Of a stretch of 27,152 nucleotides of DNA, positions 15,095 to 23,084 are shown piece by piece; positions within the stretch are counted from its first letter, which is position 1; each line of letters begins with the position of its first letter. Source of the DNA: DASRWT01 sp046728035. Its GTDB lineage: Bacteria > Methylomirabilota > Methylomirabilia > Rokubacteriales > CSP1-6. The position numbers were made by a program, and so were the translations under genes. The notes below the pieces were generated by a model that was not told where the DNA came from, searched no databases, and worked only from the letters and a program-made list of their open reading frames with translations. Location: positions 1 through 27,152 of the forward strand of contig JBKPDT010000363.1 of NCBI GenBank assembly GCA_046728035.1. Reading direction: 5' to 3'.

Positions 15095-17227
15095 TCAGCG
15101 TCCGTCGCCGACCAGGATGAACGGTGCCCAGAAGAACGGGTGGCGGGTCGGCGCGTCGCGGAGCACCTCGAGCTGCGCGGCCCGGAGCGCGGCGCCCGCG
15201 CCCGCGCCACCCTTCACCTCCGCATAGAAGCGGCCCATGATCCTCGCGGTGGACTCGTCGTCCACTTCCCAGAGCGAGACCAGCAGGGCGGAGGCACCCG
15301 CCGAGAGGAAGGAACGGGTGAAGCCCCACAGCTCGTCGCCCCGCGACACCTTGCCCAGTCCCGTCTCGCACGCCGACAGCGCGACGAGGGCGGTGCCGCC
15401 GAGGTCGAGCCGGTAGACCTCGTGCGCCTCGAGGTTGCCGGAGCCCTTGCCGAGGTGGGCGAGGTGGATCGCCGAGTAGAGGGGGTCGATCTCGTCCACC
15501 TCGGCATGCGCGGCGACGTGCACCATCTGGCTCTGCGGTGCGCGGGTGAGCATCCGCTCCTTGGTGGCGTCGGCCCGGACATACACCTCGGCTTCCGCGT
15601 AGAGCGCCTTGATGCGCTCCACCTCGCGCTCCGCGGCAGGGAGCGCCAAACGCCGAGTGCCAAGGTCGGGATTGCCCAGCGCGAGCACATTGGTGGCGCC
15701 GGGCCGCTCGCGGGCGGCCAGCCGCGCGAACACGCTCGCCGAGGGCGCCACCGACACCACGCGCTCCTCGATGAGGTAGCCACCCGGGCCGCGCAGCGCC
15801 GGGAAAGGAACATAGTGGAGCGCGTCGTGGGGCACGAAGACGACGGCCTCGCCGGCGGCGAGGCTGAGCGGGCGGATAAGCCGCTGGTGAAGAGCGCCGC
15901 CCAGCGCTTCCGCCTCCGGAGCCTTTCGGGCCACCGCGGCGCGGTAGGCCCCGGCCGCCTTGACGAGCTGATCGCGGCCGCCGTCGATCGGCACCAGGCG
16001 CAGGCCCGCGCGGCGGATGGTCCAGGCATAGGTCCGATCACCGAGGACGTGGTACTCCACCACGACGACGCCGGTGGGGACGGCGGCGCGAAGCTGCGCG
16101 GCGGTCAAGGGCCGCCCCAGCGGATCGGCGAAGGTCTCGGCGCCCGCGCCGGCGGCAATGCGCCCGCGGATCATATCCAGCAGCGCGCGGGCCCGGCTCC
16201 GCTCGCTCACCTCGAGGGCCGCCTCCACCTGACGCGCCTCCGCGAGGACGACCACCGCGTCGTCGAAGACCCGCTGCATGTCGCCGAAGAATCCCGTCTT
16301 GAACTCCTCGCTGCGGAAGCGCGCCCGCACCGCCTCCACGGCGGCGATGGCCTGGCGATAGCCCTCCACGGCCCGCGCCTGGTCGCCAGCGGCACGGTGG
16401 GCGCGCGCTACGCCCGCGAGCGCCCAGAACCGGTAGTACTCGAGATCTGGGCCCGAGGCCTGGGCGGCCGCCTCGCCGAAGAGACGCGCGGCTTCGTGGG
16501 GCTTGCCCTCGGCCAGCGCCACCTCGCCGTAGCCACGCCGGATCAGCGGCTGGAGCCGCGGGCGCGCGGAGGCCTCGGCCTCGCGGAAGAGATCGCGGGC
16601 CCGCGCGAAGTTTTTCTGCGCGAGGTAGGCGTTGGCCAGCGAGGCCCGCACGAACGGCTTGAGGCTCTCGCCCGCCCCCGCCAGCGCCTTCTCGAGCTCG
16701 GCGATGGCCTCCACGGGCCGCCCGCGCCGGAGCAGGACCTCGCCGCGCACGCGATGCGACGGGCCGAGGACGCCGGACCGGTCGGTGCCGGGCGTGGCCC
16801 TGGCCACGTGCTCCAGCGACTCCCGAGCGAACCCGTCGGCGTGATCGAGGTAGCCGGCCAGGCTATACGCGTAGGCGAGGTCACGCTTGGCGAAGGCGAG
16901 GAGGAACTCGTCCTTGTTCCGGTGGCCCAGATACAACGCCTTGGCCGCCTCGCGGATCCCGCGGCGAAGCTCGCCCTGCTCGATGAGGGCGGAGGCCATG
17001 CCGCAGTACTGGTAGCCGTCGCGCCGCTCGGCGTCCGAGTGGAAGAGGATGCCGCCTTCGAGGGTGAGGCGGGCGGCCGACTCCGCCTCCAGCGCCCGCA
17101 TCTCGGCGATCCTCTCGGGCGAGACCCGGCCGGCGGTGATGCGCTCGACCGAGGCGCACCCCGCCAGCGCGACAAGGGCGCCGGTGATTAGGGAGACGAG
17201 AAGAGGGCGGGCGAGCGGGCCGGCCAT
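15095..17227 (-). CDS. TPR-CHAT protease-like lipoprotein
   Basis: A 710-residue protein. A lipoprotein signal (lipobox LAGC, Cys24) is followed by about 300 residues of helical TPR-like repeats, for example HRVRGEVLLRRGRPVEAIAE and ANAYLAQKNFARARDLFREA, and then a CHAT domain from about 390. The CHAT catalytic pair is present: His574 in MVHVAAHAE and Cys620 in LSACETG. Known: CHAT domains are caspase/separase-like cysteine peptidases, often activated through attached repeats; here the signal places it in the cell envelope. The ATG at 17227 is preferred because TATGGT lies seven bases upstream; ATG 17239 is an alternative. The next gene encodes a small secreted protein. Confidence 0.88.
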   Translation of the reverse strand: MAGPLARPLLVSLITGALVALAGCASVERITAGRVSPERIAEMRALEAESAARLTLEGGILFHSDAERRDGYQYCGMASALIEQGELRRGIREAAKALYLGHRNKDEFLLAFAKRDLAYAYSLAGYLDHADGFARESLEHVARATPGTDRSGVLGPSHRVRGEVLLRRGRPVEAIAELEKALAGAGESLKPFVRASLANAYLAQKNFARARDLFREAEASARPRLQPLIRRGYGEVALAEGKPHEAARLFGEAAAQASGPDLEYYRFWALAGVARAHRAAGDQARAVEGYRQAIAAVEAVRARFRSEEFKTGFFGDMQRVFDDAVVVLAEARQVEAALEVSERSRARALLDMIRGRIAAGAGAETFADPLGRPLTAAQLRAAVPTGVVVVEYHVLGDRTYAWTIRRAGLRLVPIDGGRDQLVKAAGAYRAAVARKAPEAEALGGALHQRLIRPLSLAAGEAVVFVPHDALHYVPFPALRGPGGYLIEERVVSVAPSASVFARLAARERPGATNVLALGNPDLGTRRLALPAAEREVERIKALYAEAEVYVRADATKERMLTRAPQSQMVHVAAHAEVDEIDPLYSAIHLAHLGKGSGNLEAHEVYRLDLGGTALVALSACETGLGKVSRGDELWGFTRSFLSAGASALLVSLWEVDDESTARIMGRFYAEVKGGAGAGAALRAAQLEVLRDAPTRHPFFWAPFILVGDGR

Positions 17228-17234
17228 GGGCCCG

Positions 17235-17240
17235 ACCATA
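17235..17240 (-). promoter_or_regulatory. -10-like element of the TPR-CHAT gene
   Basis: TATGGT on the minus strand, seven bases before ATG 17227. It again suggests a leaderless or nearly leaderless mRNA. A GGGAGG just upstream of it would be too distant (13 nt) for 17227 and too close for ATG 17239. Confidence 0.4.
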
Positions 17241-17307
17241 CCTCCCGACCCGCCGCCCTCCAATAGGCCAGTTTGCGTCGGACGCGGTGTAGCCTGGAGC
17301 CGATCCC

Positions 17308-17952
17308 ATGACGCCGACCTCGTCACCCCGGCTTTCCCCGGCGGCCTTCCACCGGCTGGACGAATCCCCGGACCGCGAGTTCTACGCGACGCCGCGCTTC
17401 GTCACCCATATCGACGACGGCGCCATCGGGGCGGTGACCCAGCTCTACCGTGAGTATTTGCCGCCGGGCGGCGGGGTGCTCGACCTCATGAGCAGCTGGG
17501 TGAGTCACCTTCCCCCCGAGGTCCGCTATGGGCGCGTGGTCGGCCTCGGGATGAACGCCGAGGAGCTGGCCGCCAATCCGCGCCTCGACGCCTGGCTCGT
17601 GCACGACCTGAACGTGGACCCGCAGCTGCCGTTCGCGGACGCCGAGTTCGACGCCGCCGCGTGTTGCGTCTCCATCGACTACCTGGTGCGGCCGGTGGAC
17701 GTGCTTCGTGACCTCGCGCGCGTGCTCGGACCGGGGGCGCCCCTCGTCGTCACCTTCTCGAACCGGCGGTTCCCGACCAAGGTGATCGCCCTGTGGGAGT
17801 CCCTCGACGACGCCGGTCACGGCCAGCTCGTCACTCACTACCTCCGCGAGGCGGCGGGGTGGACCGACGTCACCGCGCTCGACCGAAGCCCCGCCACCGG
17901 CGACCCGCTCTTCGCCGTCGTCGCCCGCCGTGCCGCGTCCGTACTAAGATAG
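17308..17952 (+). CDS. SAM-dependent methyltransferase-like protein
   Basis: A 214-residue class I fold. The SAM-binding strand reads GGGVLDLMSSWVSHLP, a variant of motif I. It is followed by VVGLGMNAEEL, then VHDLNVDPQLPFADAEFDAAAC (acidic post-motif) and LARVLGPGAPLVVTFSNR. GGAG lies eight bases before the ATG. It starts a three-gene plus-strand set with an amidohydrolase and MqnA, only 7 bp before the former. A role in quinone synthesis is possible, but it is not the usual MenG/UbiE type. Substrate unknown. Confidence 0.75.
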   Translation: MTPTSSPRLSPAAFHRLDESPDREFYATPRFVTHIDDGAIGAVTQLYREYLPPGGGVLDLMSSWVSHLPPEVRYGRVVGLGMNAEELAANPRLDAWLVHDLNVDPQLPFADAEFDAAACCVSIDYLVRPVDVLRDLARVLGPGAPLVVTFSNRRFPTKVIALWESLDDAGHGQLVTHYLREAAGWTDVTALDRSPATGDPLFAVVARRAASVLR

Positions 17953-17959
17953 GCGCCGC

Positions 17960-19276
17960 ATGAGGCTTGCTCCCGACCTCGTCCTGGTGGACGGGCGCTT
18001 CGAGTCCGGCCGCGCGGTCGAGATCGCGGACGGCCGGATCACGGGCGTCGTCCCGTTCCCGCCCACCTGGGGCGACGCCGCCTTCGCCGACGATCTCGTC
18101 CGCCTGCCCGGGCGTGCCCTGCTGCCCGGCACCGTGAACGCCCACTGCCATACCTTCCAGTCCCTGCTGCGCGGGCTGGGTGACGACATGGCCTTCATGG
18201 GCTGGCGCGACCGCGTGCTCTATCCATTTTCGGCGCGGCTCGACCGCGAGGGGATCTATCTCGGCGCCGCCTTCGCGTTCGCCGAGATGCTCATCCACGG
18301 CGCCACTACCTGCGTGGACTTCTTCTATCTTCATGATTCGGGGAACGACAACGCTCTCGCGGTGATCCAGGCGGCGCGGGATACCGGGATCCGCCTCGTC
18401 CTCGCGCGTGCCCTCTACGACTGGGAGGGCGCGCCGGCCCGCTACCGCGAGTCGCCCGCCGAGGCGGCGCGCCGGACGCGCGAGCTGATCCGCGCGCATG
18501 CGGCCGACGCAATGGTCACGGTGCAGCCGGCGCCGCACAGCCCCCATGGTGCCTCCCCCGCCATGATCCGGGCGGGCTGGGAGGTAGCGGAGGCCGAGGA
18601 CACGCCCTTTCACATCCACGTGGCGGAGGGGCAGTACGAAGGGCAGCGCACCCTCGCCGAGCACGGGGCCACGCCCATCCGCTATCTGGACACGCTGGGG
18701 GTGCTCGGCCCGCGGATGATCGGCGTCCACTGCGTATGGCTCGACGACGCGGAGATCGCCCTCATGGCCGAGCGCGGGGCGGGGCTCGCCTACTGCCCCT
18801 CGTCCAACATGGCGCTGGGCGACGGGATCACCCGCATCACCGAGATGCGGGCGCACGGGATCCCCATCGCGCTCGGCACCGACGGCGGCTGCACCAACAA
18901 TCGCCTCAGCGTGTTCGAGGAGATGCGTATGGCGGCGCTCCTCCAGAAAGTGCGGCACCTCGACGGGACGCGGCTGCCCGCCGAGGAGGCCTTCGCCATG
19001 GGCACCTCGGGCGGCGCCGCGCTGCTGGGGCTGCGCGCGGGCGCGATCACGCCAGGCCGGCTCGCCGACCTCGTGGCGGTGGACCTCGGGCATCCGTCGC
19101 TGCATCCGCCGGTCAACTTGATGAAGAGCGTGGTCTACGCGATGTCCCACCAGGCGGTTGCCGACGTGTGGGTCCATGGTCGGCACGTGGTCCGAGGCCA
19201 GCGCCTCGCGACCATGGACCAGGGGGATCTCCTCGCCCGCGTCCGCGCGCTCACGCGCGACTGGCGGGTCGCGTGA
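17960..19276 (+). CDS. Amidohydrolase, TRZ/ATZ-type deaminase family; candidate aminodeoxyfutalosine deaminase
   Basis: A 438-residue TIM-barrel metal hydrolase. Metal ligands are His62 and His64 (NAHCHT), later HIHVAE and GVHCVW, and the Asp in LGTDGG. An N-terminal/C-terminal beta-sandwich carries the usual ITPGRLADLVAVD. Known: the COG0402 group includes cytosine, guanine, S-adenosylhomocysteine and 6-aminodeoxyfutalosine deaminases. It overlaps the mqnA start by GTGA, and the futalosine route in some bacteria needs an aminodeoxyfutalosine deaminase, so that role is plausible. The family call is firm; the substrate is inferred from context. Confidence 0.85.
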   Translation: MRLAPDLVLVDGRFESGRAVEIADGRITGVVPFPPTWGDAAFADDLVRLPGRALLPGTVNAHCHTFQSLLRGLGDDMAFMGWRDRVLYPFSARLDREGIYLGAAFAFAEMLIHGATTCVDFFYLHDSGNDNALAVIQAARDTGIRLVLARALYDWEGAPARYRESPAEAARRTRELIRAHAADAMVTVQPAPHSPHGASPAMIRAGWEVAEAEDTPFHIHVAEGQYEGQRTLAEHGATPIRYLDTLGVLGPRMIGVHCVWLDDAEIALMAERGAGLAYCPSSNMALGDGITRITEMRAHGIPIALGTDGGCTNNRLSVFEEMRMAALLQKVRHLDGTRLPAEEAFAMGTSGGAALLGLRAGAITPGRLADLVAVDLGHPSLHPPVNLMKSVVYAMSHQAVADVWVHGRHVVRGQRLATMDQGDLLARVRALTRDWRVA

Positions 19277-20013
19277 CCGTCCCCCGCGTCGGCGTCATCC
19301 CCTATCTCAACTGCGAGCCCTTCTTCACCCACCTCGCCGGCTTCCCCACTCTCGCCCTGCCGCCCCGCCAGCTGGGCGAGGCACTGGAGCGCGGCGAGGC
19401 GGACACGGCACCGCTGTCCCTCTTCGATTTCCTCCGGCTCGAGGCCACGCTGGAGGGCCTTCCCTTCGGTATCGCCACCGACGGCCCCGCCCGGAGCGTC
19501 ATCCTCTTCTCCGACCGCGGTCCCGCCGAGCTCGACGGCGCGGTGATCGGCGTGACCACGGAGACCGCGACCTCGGTGGAGATCCTCCGTATCCTCCTCG
19601 CCCAGCGCTACCGCGTCACGCCGCGGGCGTGGACGGCCCCCGGACCGGCCTGCGACGCTATCCTCCTCATCGGCGACGGGGCCATCCGCGAGCTCACCGC
19701 GCCGCGCCGGTTCCGCTACGCGGTGGACCTGGGAAGCGAGTGGACCGAGTGGACGGGGCTCCCCTGCGTCTTCGCGCGCTGGGGAATCCGGCGGGCGGTA
19801 CCCCCCGTGGAGCGCGCAGCGTTTGCGCGCGCGCTGGAAGCGGCGCTCACTCGCGGGCTGGCCGATCTCCCCGCGATCGCCGCGCGCCGGCGTGACACCG
19901 GGTGGAGCGAGGCGGAGGTGGTCACCTATCTCGCCGGCTTCGCCTACCGCTTCGGCCCCGCGGAGGAGCGCGCCATCACCGAGTTCCGGCGGCGTCGCGC
20001 CGAGCTCGCGTGA
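19273..20013 (+). CDS. mqnA: Chorismate dehydratase MqnA-like, futalosine menaquinone pathway
   Basis: A 246-residue protein with a periplasmic-binding-protein-like fold. The N-terminal signature is RVGVIPYLNCEPFF. It is followed by LGEALERGEADTAPLSLFDF and the GDGAIREL segment, and the C-terminus YLAGFAYRFGPAEERAI is typical of the family. GTG at 19273 is the start: it overlaps the amidohydrolase stop (GTGA) and leaves the full domain intact. Known: MqnA dehydrates chorismate to 3-enolpyruvylbenzoate, the first step of futalosine-dependent menaquinone synthesis. MqnB, C and D are not in the window. Confidence 0.85.
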   Translation: MTVPRVGVIPYLNCEPFFTHLAGFPTLALPPRQLGEALERGEADTAPLSLFDFLRLEATLEGLPFGIATDGPARSVILFSDRGPAELDGAVIGVTTETATSVEILRILLAQRYRVTPRAWTAPGPACDAILLIGDGAIRELTAPRRFRYAVDLGSEWTEWTGLPCVFARWGIRRAVPPVERAAFARALEAALTRGLADLPAIAARRRDTGWSEAEVVTYLAGFAYRFGPAEERAITEFRRRRAELA

Positions 20014-20019
20014 TCGAGT

Positions 20020-20799
20020 CTACCGCGCCGGACGGAGGAGACGCAGGGTCTCCTCGTGGAGACGGCCATTGGTCGCCACCACGGTCCCGTCGTAGATGTT
20101 GGGCCGGCCCGCGAAGTCGGTGAGGCGGCCGCCTGCCTCCTCGACGAGGATCTTCATCGGCGCTACGTCCCAGGGCTTGAGATCGGCCTCGACATAGATC
20201 TCGCCCTTGCCCTCGGCGACGAGGCAGTAGCCGTAGTAGTCGCCGAAGCCGCGCGTCCGCGCGGTGCCGTCCACGAGCCGGACGAAACCGGACCAGTAGG
20301 GCGTCGGCCTGAGCAGGGAGAGGCTCGAGTGCAGGAGAAAGGCGTCCTTCATCGCCCCGCAATCGGAGACGCGGAGACGCTGCCCGTTGCCATAGGCCCC
20401 CTCACCCTTCCGCGCCCAGAAGAGGTCGCCGGTCACGGGGTTGAGGACCACGCCGGCGGTGATCTCGCCGTCTTCCTCGAGCGCGATGAGCACGGCCCAG
20501 ATCGGCAGGTGGCGGACGAAGTTCTTGGTCCCGTCGATGGGGTCGATGATCCAGCGCCGGCCGGTGGGTCCCTGCTGGCCGAGCTCCTCGCCGAGAAAGC
20601 CCACGTCGGGGAAGGCGCGGCGCAGGATGGCCGTGATGGTCTCCTCCGCCTCCCGGTCGGCCTGGGTCACCGGGGTCTGGTCCGGCTTGATGGTGACCTC
20701 GAAGCCGCCGTGGTAATAGCGCATGGCGATCTCGCCGGCCGCGCGCGCGGCCTCGACGGCGGCGATGACGGCGGGATGGCGGGGGACGGTTATTGCCAT
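20020..20799 (-). CDS. Inositol monophosphatase family phosphatase, histidinol-phosphatase-like
   Basis: A 259-residue protein. Metal-binding motifs are GEELG at 70-74, DPIDGT at 86-91 and KPWDVAP near 215. The FGDYYGYCLVAEGKGEIYVE stretch is typical of HisN-like or bacterial IMPase branches. Known: these Mg2+ enzymes hydrolyse myo-inositol 1-phosphate, histidinol phosphate, fructose bisphosphate or PAP. The substrate is uncertain. The ATG at 20799 follows GGAGGAGC and overlaps the end of the CMD gene by 10 bp, so the two are coupled. Confidence 0.9.
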   Translation of the reverse strand: MAITVPRHPAVIAAVEAARAAGEIAMRYYHGGFEVTIKPDQTPVTQADREAEETITAILRRAFPDVGFLGEELGQQGPTGRRWIIDPIDGTKNFVRHLPIWAVLIALEEDGEITAGVVLNPVTGDLFWARKGEGAYGNGQRLRVSDCGAMKDAFLLHSSLSLLRPTPYWSGFVRLVDGTARTRGFGDYYGYCLVAEGKGEIYVEADLKPWDVAPMKILVEEAGGRLTDFAGRPNIYDGTVVATNGRLHEETLRLLRPAR

Positions 20800-21173
20800 T
20801 CGCCGCGCTCCTCCAGGACCTCCTTGCACACGGCAAGGCCCTCGACGACCACCGGCATTCCCCCATAGGTCACCTGCTGGAAGATCACCTCGGCCACCTC
20901 CTGCCGGGTCGCGCCCACGTTGAGCGCGGCGTGGATGTGCGCGCGCAGCTCGTTGCGCCGGTTCAGCACGGTCAGGGAGGCCACCGCGCAGAGCTCGCGC
21001 TGCTGCTGGGAAATGACCTCCCGACTGTAGAGCTTGCCGGTGAAGAAGGTGGAGAGCTCGCGCGCGAGCTCGCGGTCGAACTGCTTCCACATGTCAAAGC
21101 CGACGCCACCCTTGATAGAGTGGAATAGCCTCTGGGCGGTCTTGCGGGTCGTTTCCTTGAGCGCCTCGTCCAT
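20790..21173 (-). CDS. Carboxymuconolactone decarboxylase (CMD) family protein without CxxC
   Basis: A 127-residue protein. The family core is RELCAVASLTVLNRRNELRA, then HIHAALNVGATRQEVAEVIFQ. It follows the gamma-carboxymuconolactone decarboxylase pattern and lacks the AhpD CxxC. AAGGAGAG precedes the ATG at proper spacing. Known: classic members decarboxylate 4-carboxymuconolactone in protocatechuate breakdown, but most are of unknown function. No other protocatechuate genes are nearby. It is upstream of and coupled to the IMPase. Confidence 0.85.
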   Translation of the reverse strand: MDEALKETTRKTAQRLFHSIKGGVGFDMWKQFDRELARELSTFFTGKLYSREVISQQQRELCAVASLTVLNRRNELRAHIHAALNVGATRQEVAEVIFQQVTYGGMPVVVEGLAVCKEVLEERGEWQ

Positions 21174-21254
21174 GGTCTCTCCTTCGTCGCCTTTTTTCTG
21201 GACTTCATCGCGATCTATCCCTCACACTGACCAAGCGGAGACCAACGCGCGGAC

Positions 21255-21752
21255 ATGGCGGATCCCCACTGCCCCCGCTGTCGAAGCGAGGATACTCTGC
21301 GCGTCCCCCGTGACAGCCTGTTCGAGCGTCTCGCCAGTATCGTCTACGTCTACCCGTTCCGCTGCCGGGCCTGTCTGCGGCGGTTCCACGCACTCCAGTG
21401 GGGCCAGCGCTACGTGCGCAAGGAGCGTCGCAAAGACCAGCGCCGGACCGTCGACCTCTGGACGACGCTCTGGCTCGCGACGGGCGCGGAACCGGCCCGG
21501 GTGCGGGATCTCTCCGCGACGGGGCTGGCCCTGGAGACCTTGGCCCAGCTCCTGCCCGGCCAGCGCCTCGAGCTGGACCTGCAGCCCGGGCCGGGCGAGC
21601 GGCCCATCCGCGTCGAGGTCTCGGTGGTCCGCGCGATCCAGTCCGGCCGGATGGGGCTCCAGTTCCTGCGCGTGATGGACGAGACCGATGACCGGCTGCG
21701 AAAGTTCCTTTCCGGCCGCGATCCCGGCGTTCCCGATTCACCCGCAGGATGA
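21255..21752 (+). CDS. Zinc-ribbon PilZ-domain protein, copy 1
   Basis: A 165-residue protein. The N-terminal zinc ribbon is CPRC...CRAC; the C-terminal PilZ domain has the c-di-GMP-binding arginines in RRKDQRR and the DLSATG (DxSxxG) motif. Known: PilZ domains bind cyclic di-GMP and relay it to partners. It overlaps the next gene by ATGA, and the two proteins are clearly duplicates (LFERLAS.vY.YPFRC..C shared). The ribosome site is imperfect (GGAG about 14 nt upstream). Confidence 0.85.
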   Translation: MADPHCPRCRSEDTLRVPRDSLFERLASIVYVYPFRCRACLRRFHALQWGQRYVRKERRKDQRRTVDLWTTLWLATGAEPARVRDLSATGLALETLAQLLPGQRLELDLQPGPGERPIRVEVSVVRAIQSGRMGLQFLRVMDETDDRLRKFLSGRDPGVPDSPAG

Positions 21753-22240
21753 GGGCGTTCGTCTGCCCGAAATGCGGGAGCAGTCTGGTCGGTCGCACCC
21801 AACGCAGCGGGATGTTCGAGCGGCTGGCCAGCCTCGGCTACCTCTATCCGTTCCGATGCCAGGTCTGCCGCCGCCGCTTCCGGCGATTCCGCTGGCGCGA
21901 GCGCTACGTGCGCGTGCACCTCGATCGCCGCGACCTCGAGCGGATTCCCACCCAGATCCCCGTGGTCTTCCACTGGAAGGACGGCGGTCAGGGCCAGGGC
22001 ATCGTCTGCGACATCTCGGCGGCCGGCTGCGGCGCCGAGACGGACGCCGCGGTGCCGGTGGGGACGCTCGTCCTCATCCAGATGTCCCCGGAGGGCGAGC
22101 CGCCCATCGATGTGGACGTGGGCGAGGTGCGCTCGCGCCAGGCCCGGCGCATCGGCGTCCGCTTCGTGCGGATCGGGCCCCCCCATGAGGAGCGGCTGCG
22201 CCAGCTCGTCCAGCGCCTCATCGCCACCCGCCGGGGTTGA
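21749..22240 (+). CDS. Zinc-ribbon PilZ-domain protein, copy 2
   Basis: A 163-residue duplicate of the preceding protein. The zinc ribbon is CPKC...CQVC, followed by a basic linker (RRRFRRFRWRERYVR), the PilZ arginines in RRDLER and the DISAAG motif. The basic linker is stronger than in copy 1. Overlapping start and stop codons imply equal expression, which could yield a heterodimer. The ribbon may bind nucleic acid or protein; that is not established. Confidence 0.85.
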   Translation: MRAFVCPKCGSSLVGRTQRSGMFERLASLGYLYPFRCQVCRRRFRRFRWRERYVRVHLDRRDLERIPTQIPVVFHWKDGGQGQGIVCDISAAGCGAETDAAVPVGTLVLIQMSPEGEPPIDVDVGEVRSRQARRIGVRFVRIGPPHEERLRQLVQRLIATRRG

Positions 22241-22260
22241 GGCCCTCGCCCCGCGCGCGG

Positions 22261-22989
22261 TCACCCCGGGATCTTCTCGAGCAGGCGCGCCAGCGCCTCG
22301 GGCGCCGACAGCATGGGGTTGTGGGCGGTCTTCATGTCCACCGGAGTCACCCCCAGTCGCGCCGCATAGCCTGCCGCCCGTGCCGTCGGCACCGCCACGT
22401 CGTCGAGACAACGGATATAGGTGCGCGGGATGGACAGTGTGTGGAACACCGACAAGTCGACCAGCTCCACGAAGGGACGTAGCGGCTGGGGGGTCAGGAG
22501 CGTGAGCGCCCGCGCCACCGCAGGATGGCTGCGGGGGAGGTCGCCCATCCAGCGCGCCCACGCCGTCTCCGCGGGGTAGAGGAAGGTCCCGTCGCCACGC
22601 GCGGCGGCGAGCCCGCGCATGAGCGCGCGCGAGGCGGGCGGCATGTGCACGCGCTCGAGGCTGCCCCCGCTCGGCAGCACGACGGCGGCGAGGAACACGA
22701 GATGGGAGATACGCTCTCGCGCCAGCTCCGCCGCCTTGGGGATGACCATGCCACCCATGGAGTGGCCCACCACGATGCCGCGGGAGATTCCCTCGCGCGC
22801 CATGACGTCGGCGACGGCGCGCCCGTAGTTGACGGCGCTGGCCCGGGCCGCCTCCGCGGCGCGTCGGCCGTGGCCGGGGAGATCGAGAGTGACGACGCGA
22901 TGACCGGCGCGCGTGAGGCGCGCGGCGACGTCCTCCCAGCACCACGCGCCGTGGCTGGCGCCGTGAACGAGCACGAATTCCTTGGGCAT
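22261..22989 (-). CDS. Alpha/beta hydrolase, esterase/hydroxynitrile-lyase-like
   Basis: A 242-residue protein. It opens with FVLVHGASHGAWCWEDVAAR (oxyanion-hole region); the nucleophile elbow is GHSMGG with Ser77, the acid is probably Asp in RCLDDVAVP, and the histidine is in KTAHNPMLS. This arrangement resembles plant methylesterase/hydroxynitrile-lyase-like enzymes and bacterial EstC-type esterases. GGGGAG precedes the ATG. It is monocistronic and divergent from ridA. Substrate unknown. Confidence 0.88.
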   Translation of the reverse strand: MPKEFVLVHGASHGAWCWEDVAARLTRAGHRVVTLDLPGHGRRAAEAARASAVNYGRAVADVMAREGISRGIVVGHSMGGMVIPKAAELARERISHLVFLAAVVLPSGGSLERVHMPPASRALMRGLAAARGDGTFLYPAETAWARWMGDLPRSHPAVARALTLLTPQPLRPFVELVDLSVFHTLSIPRTYIRCLDDVAVPTARAAGYAARLGVTPVDMKTAHNPMLSAPEALARLLEKIPG

Positions 22990-23014
22990 CGCGGCTCCCC
23001 GTCGGGCCCGGGGG

Positions 23015-23043
23015 TTGACTCAGGCGGGCCGGCCTTCTAGCGT
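23015..23043 (+). promoter_or_regulatory. Sigma70-like promoter of the ridA-phosphomannomutase unit
   Basis: TTGACT (23015-23020), a 17-bp spacer, then TAGCGT (23038-23043). Transcription near 23050 leaves about 35 nt of leader with an AGGAG ribosome site before ATG 23085. Confidence 0.55.
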
Positions 23044-23084
23044 AGGGGAACGATAGCACGATCATCCTGCGCGAGGAGCCGCTC

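Noticed and set aside
14897..17191. Plus-strand 764-aa frame opposite the TPR-CHAT gene
   Set aside because: Low-complexity composition and no motifs, against a CHAT gene with intact catalytic residues.
15095..17227. CHAT gene as part of a CRISPR-linked (Craspase-like) defence system
   Set aside because: No effector, nuclease or CRISPR genes are nearby, and the protein has an envelope lipoprotein signal.
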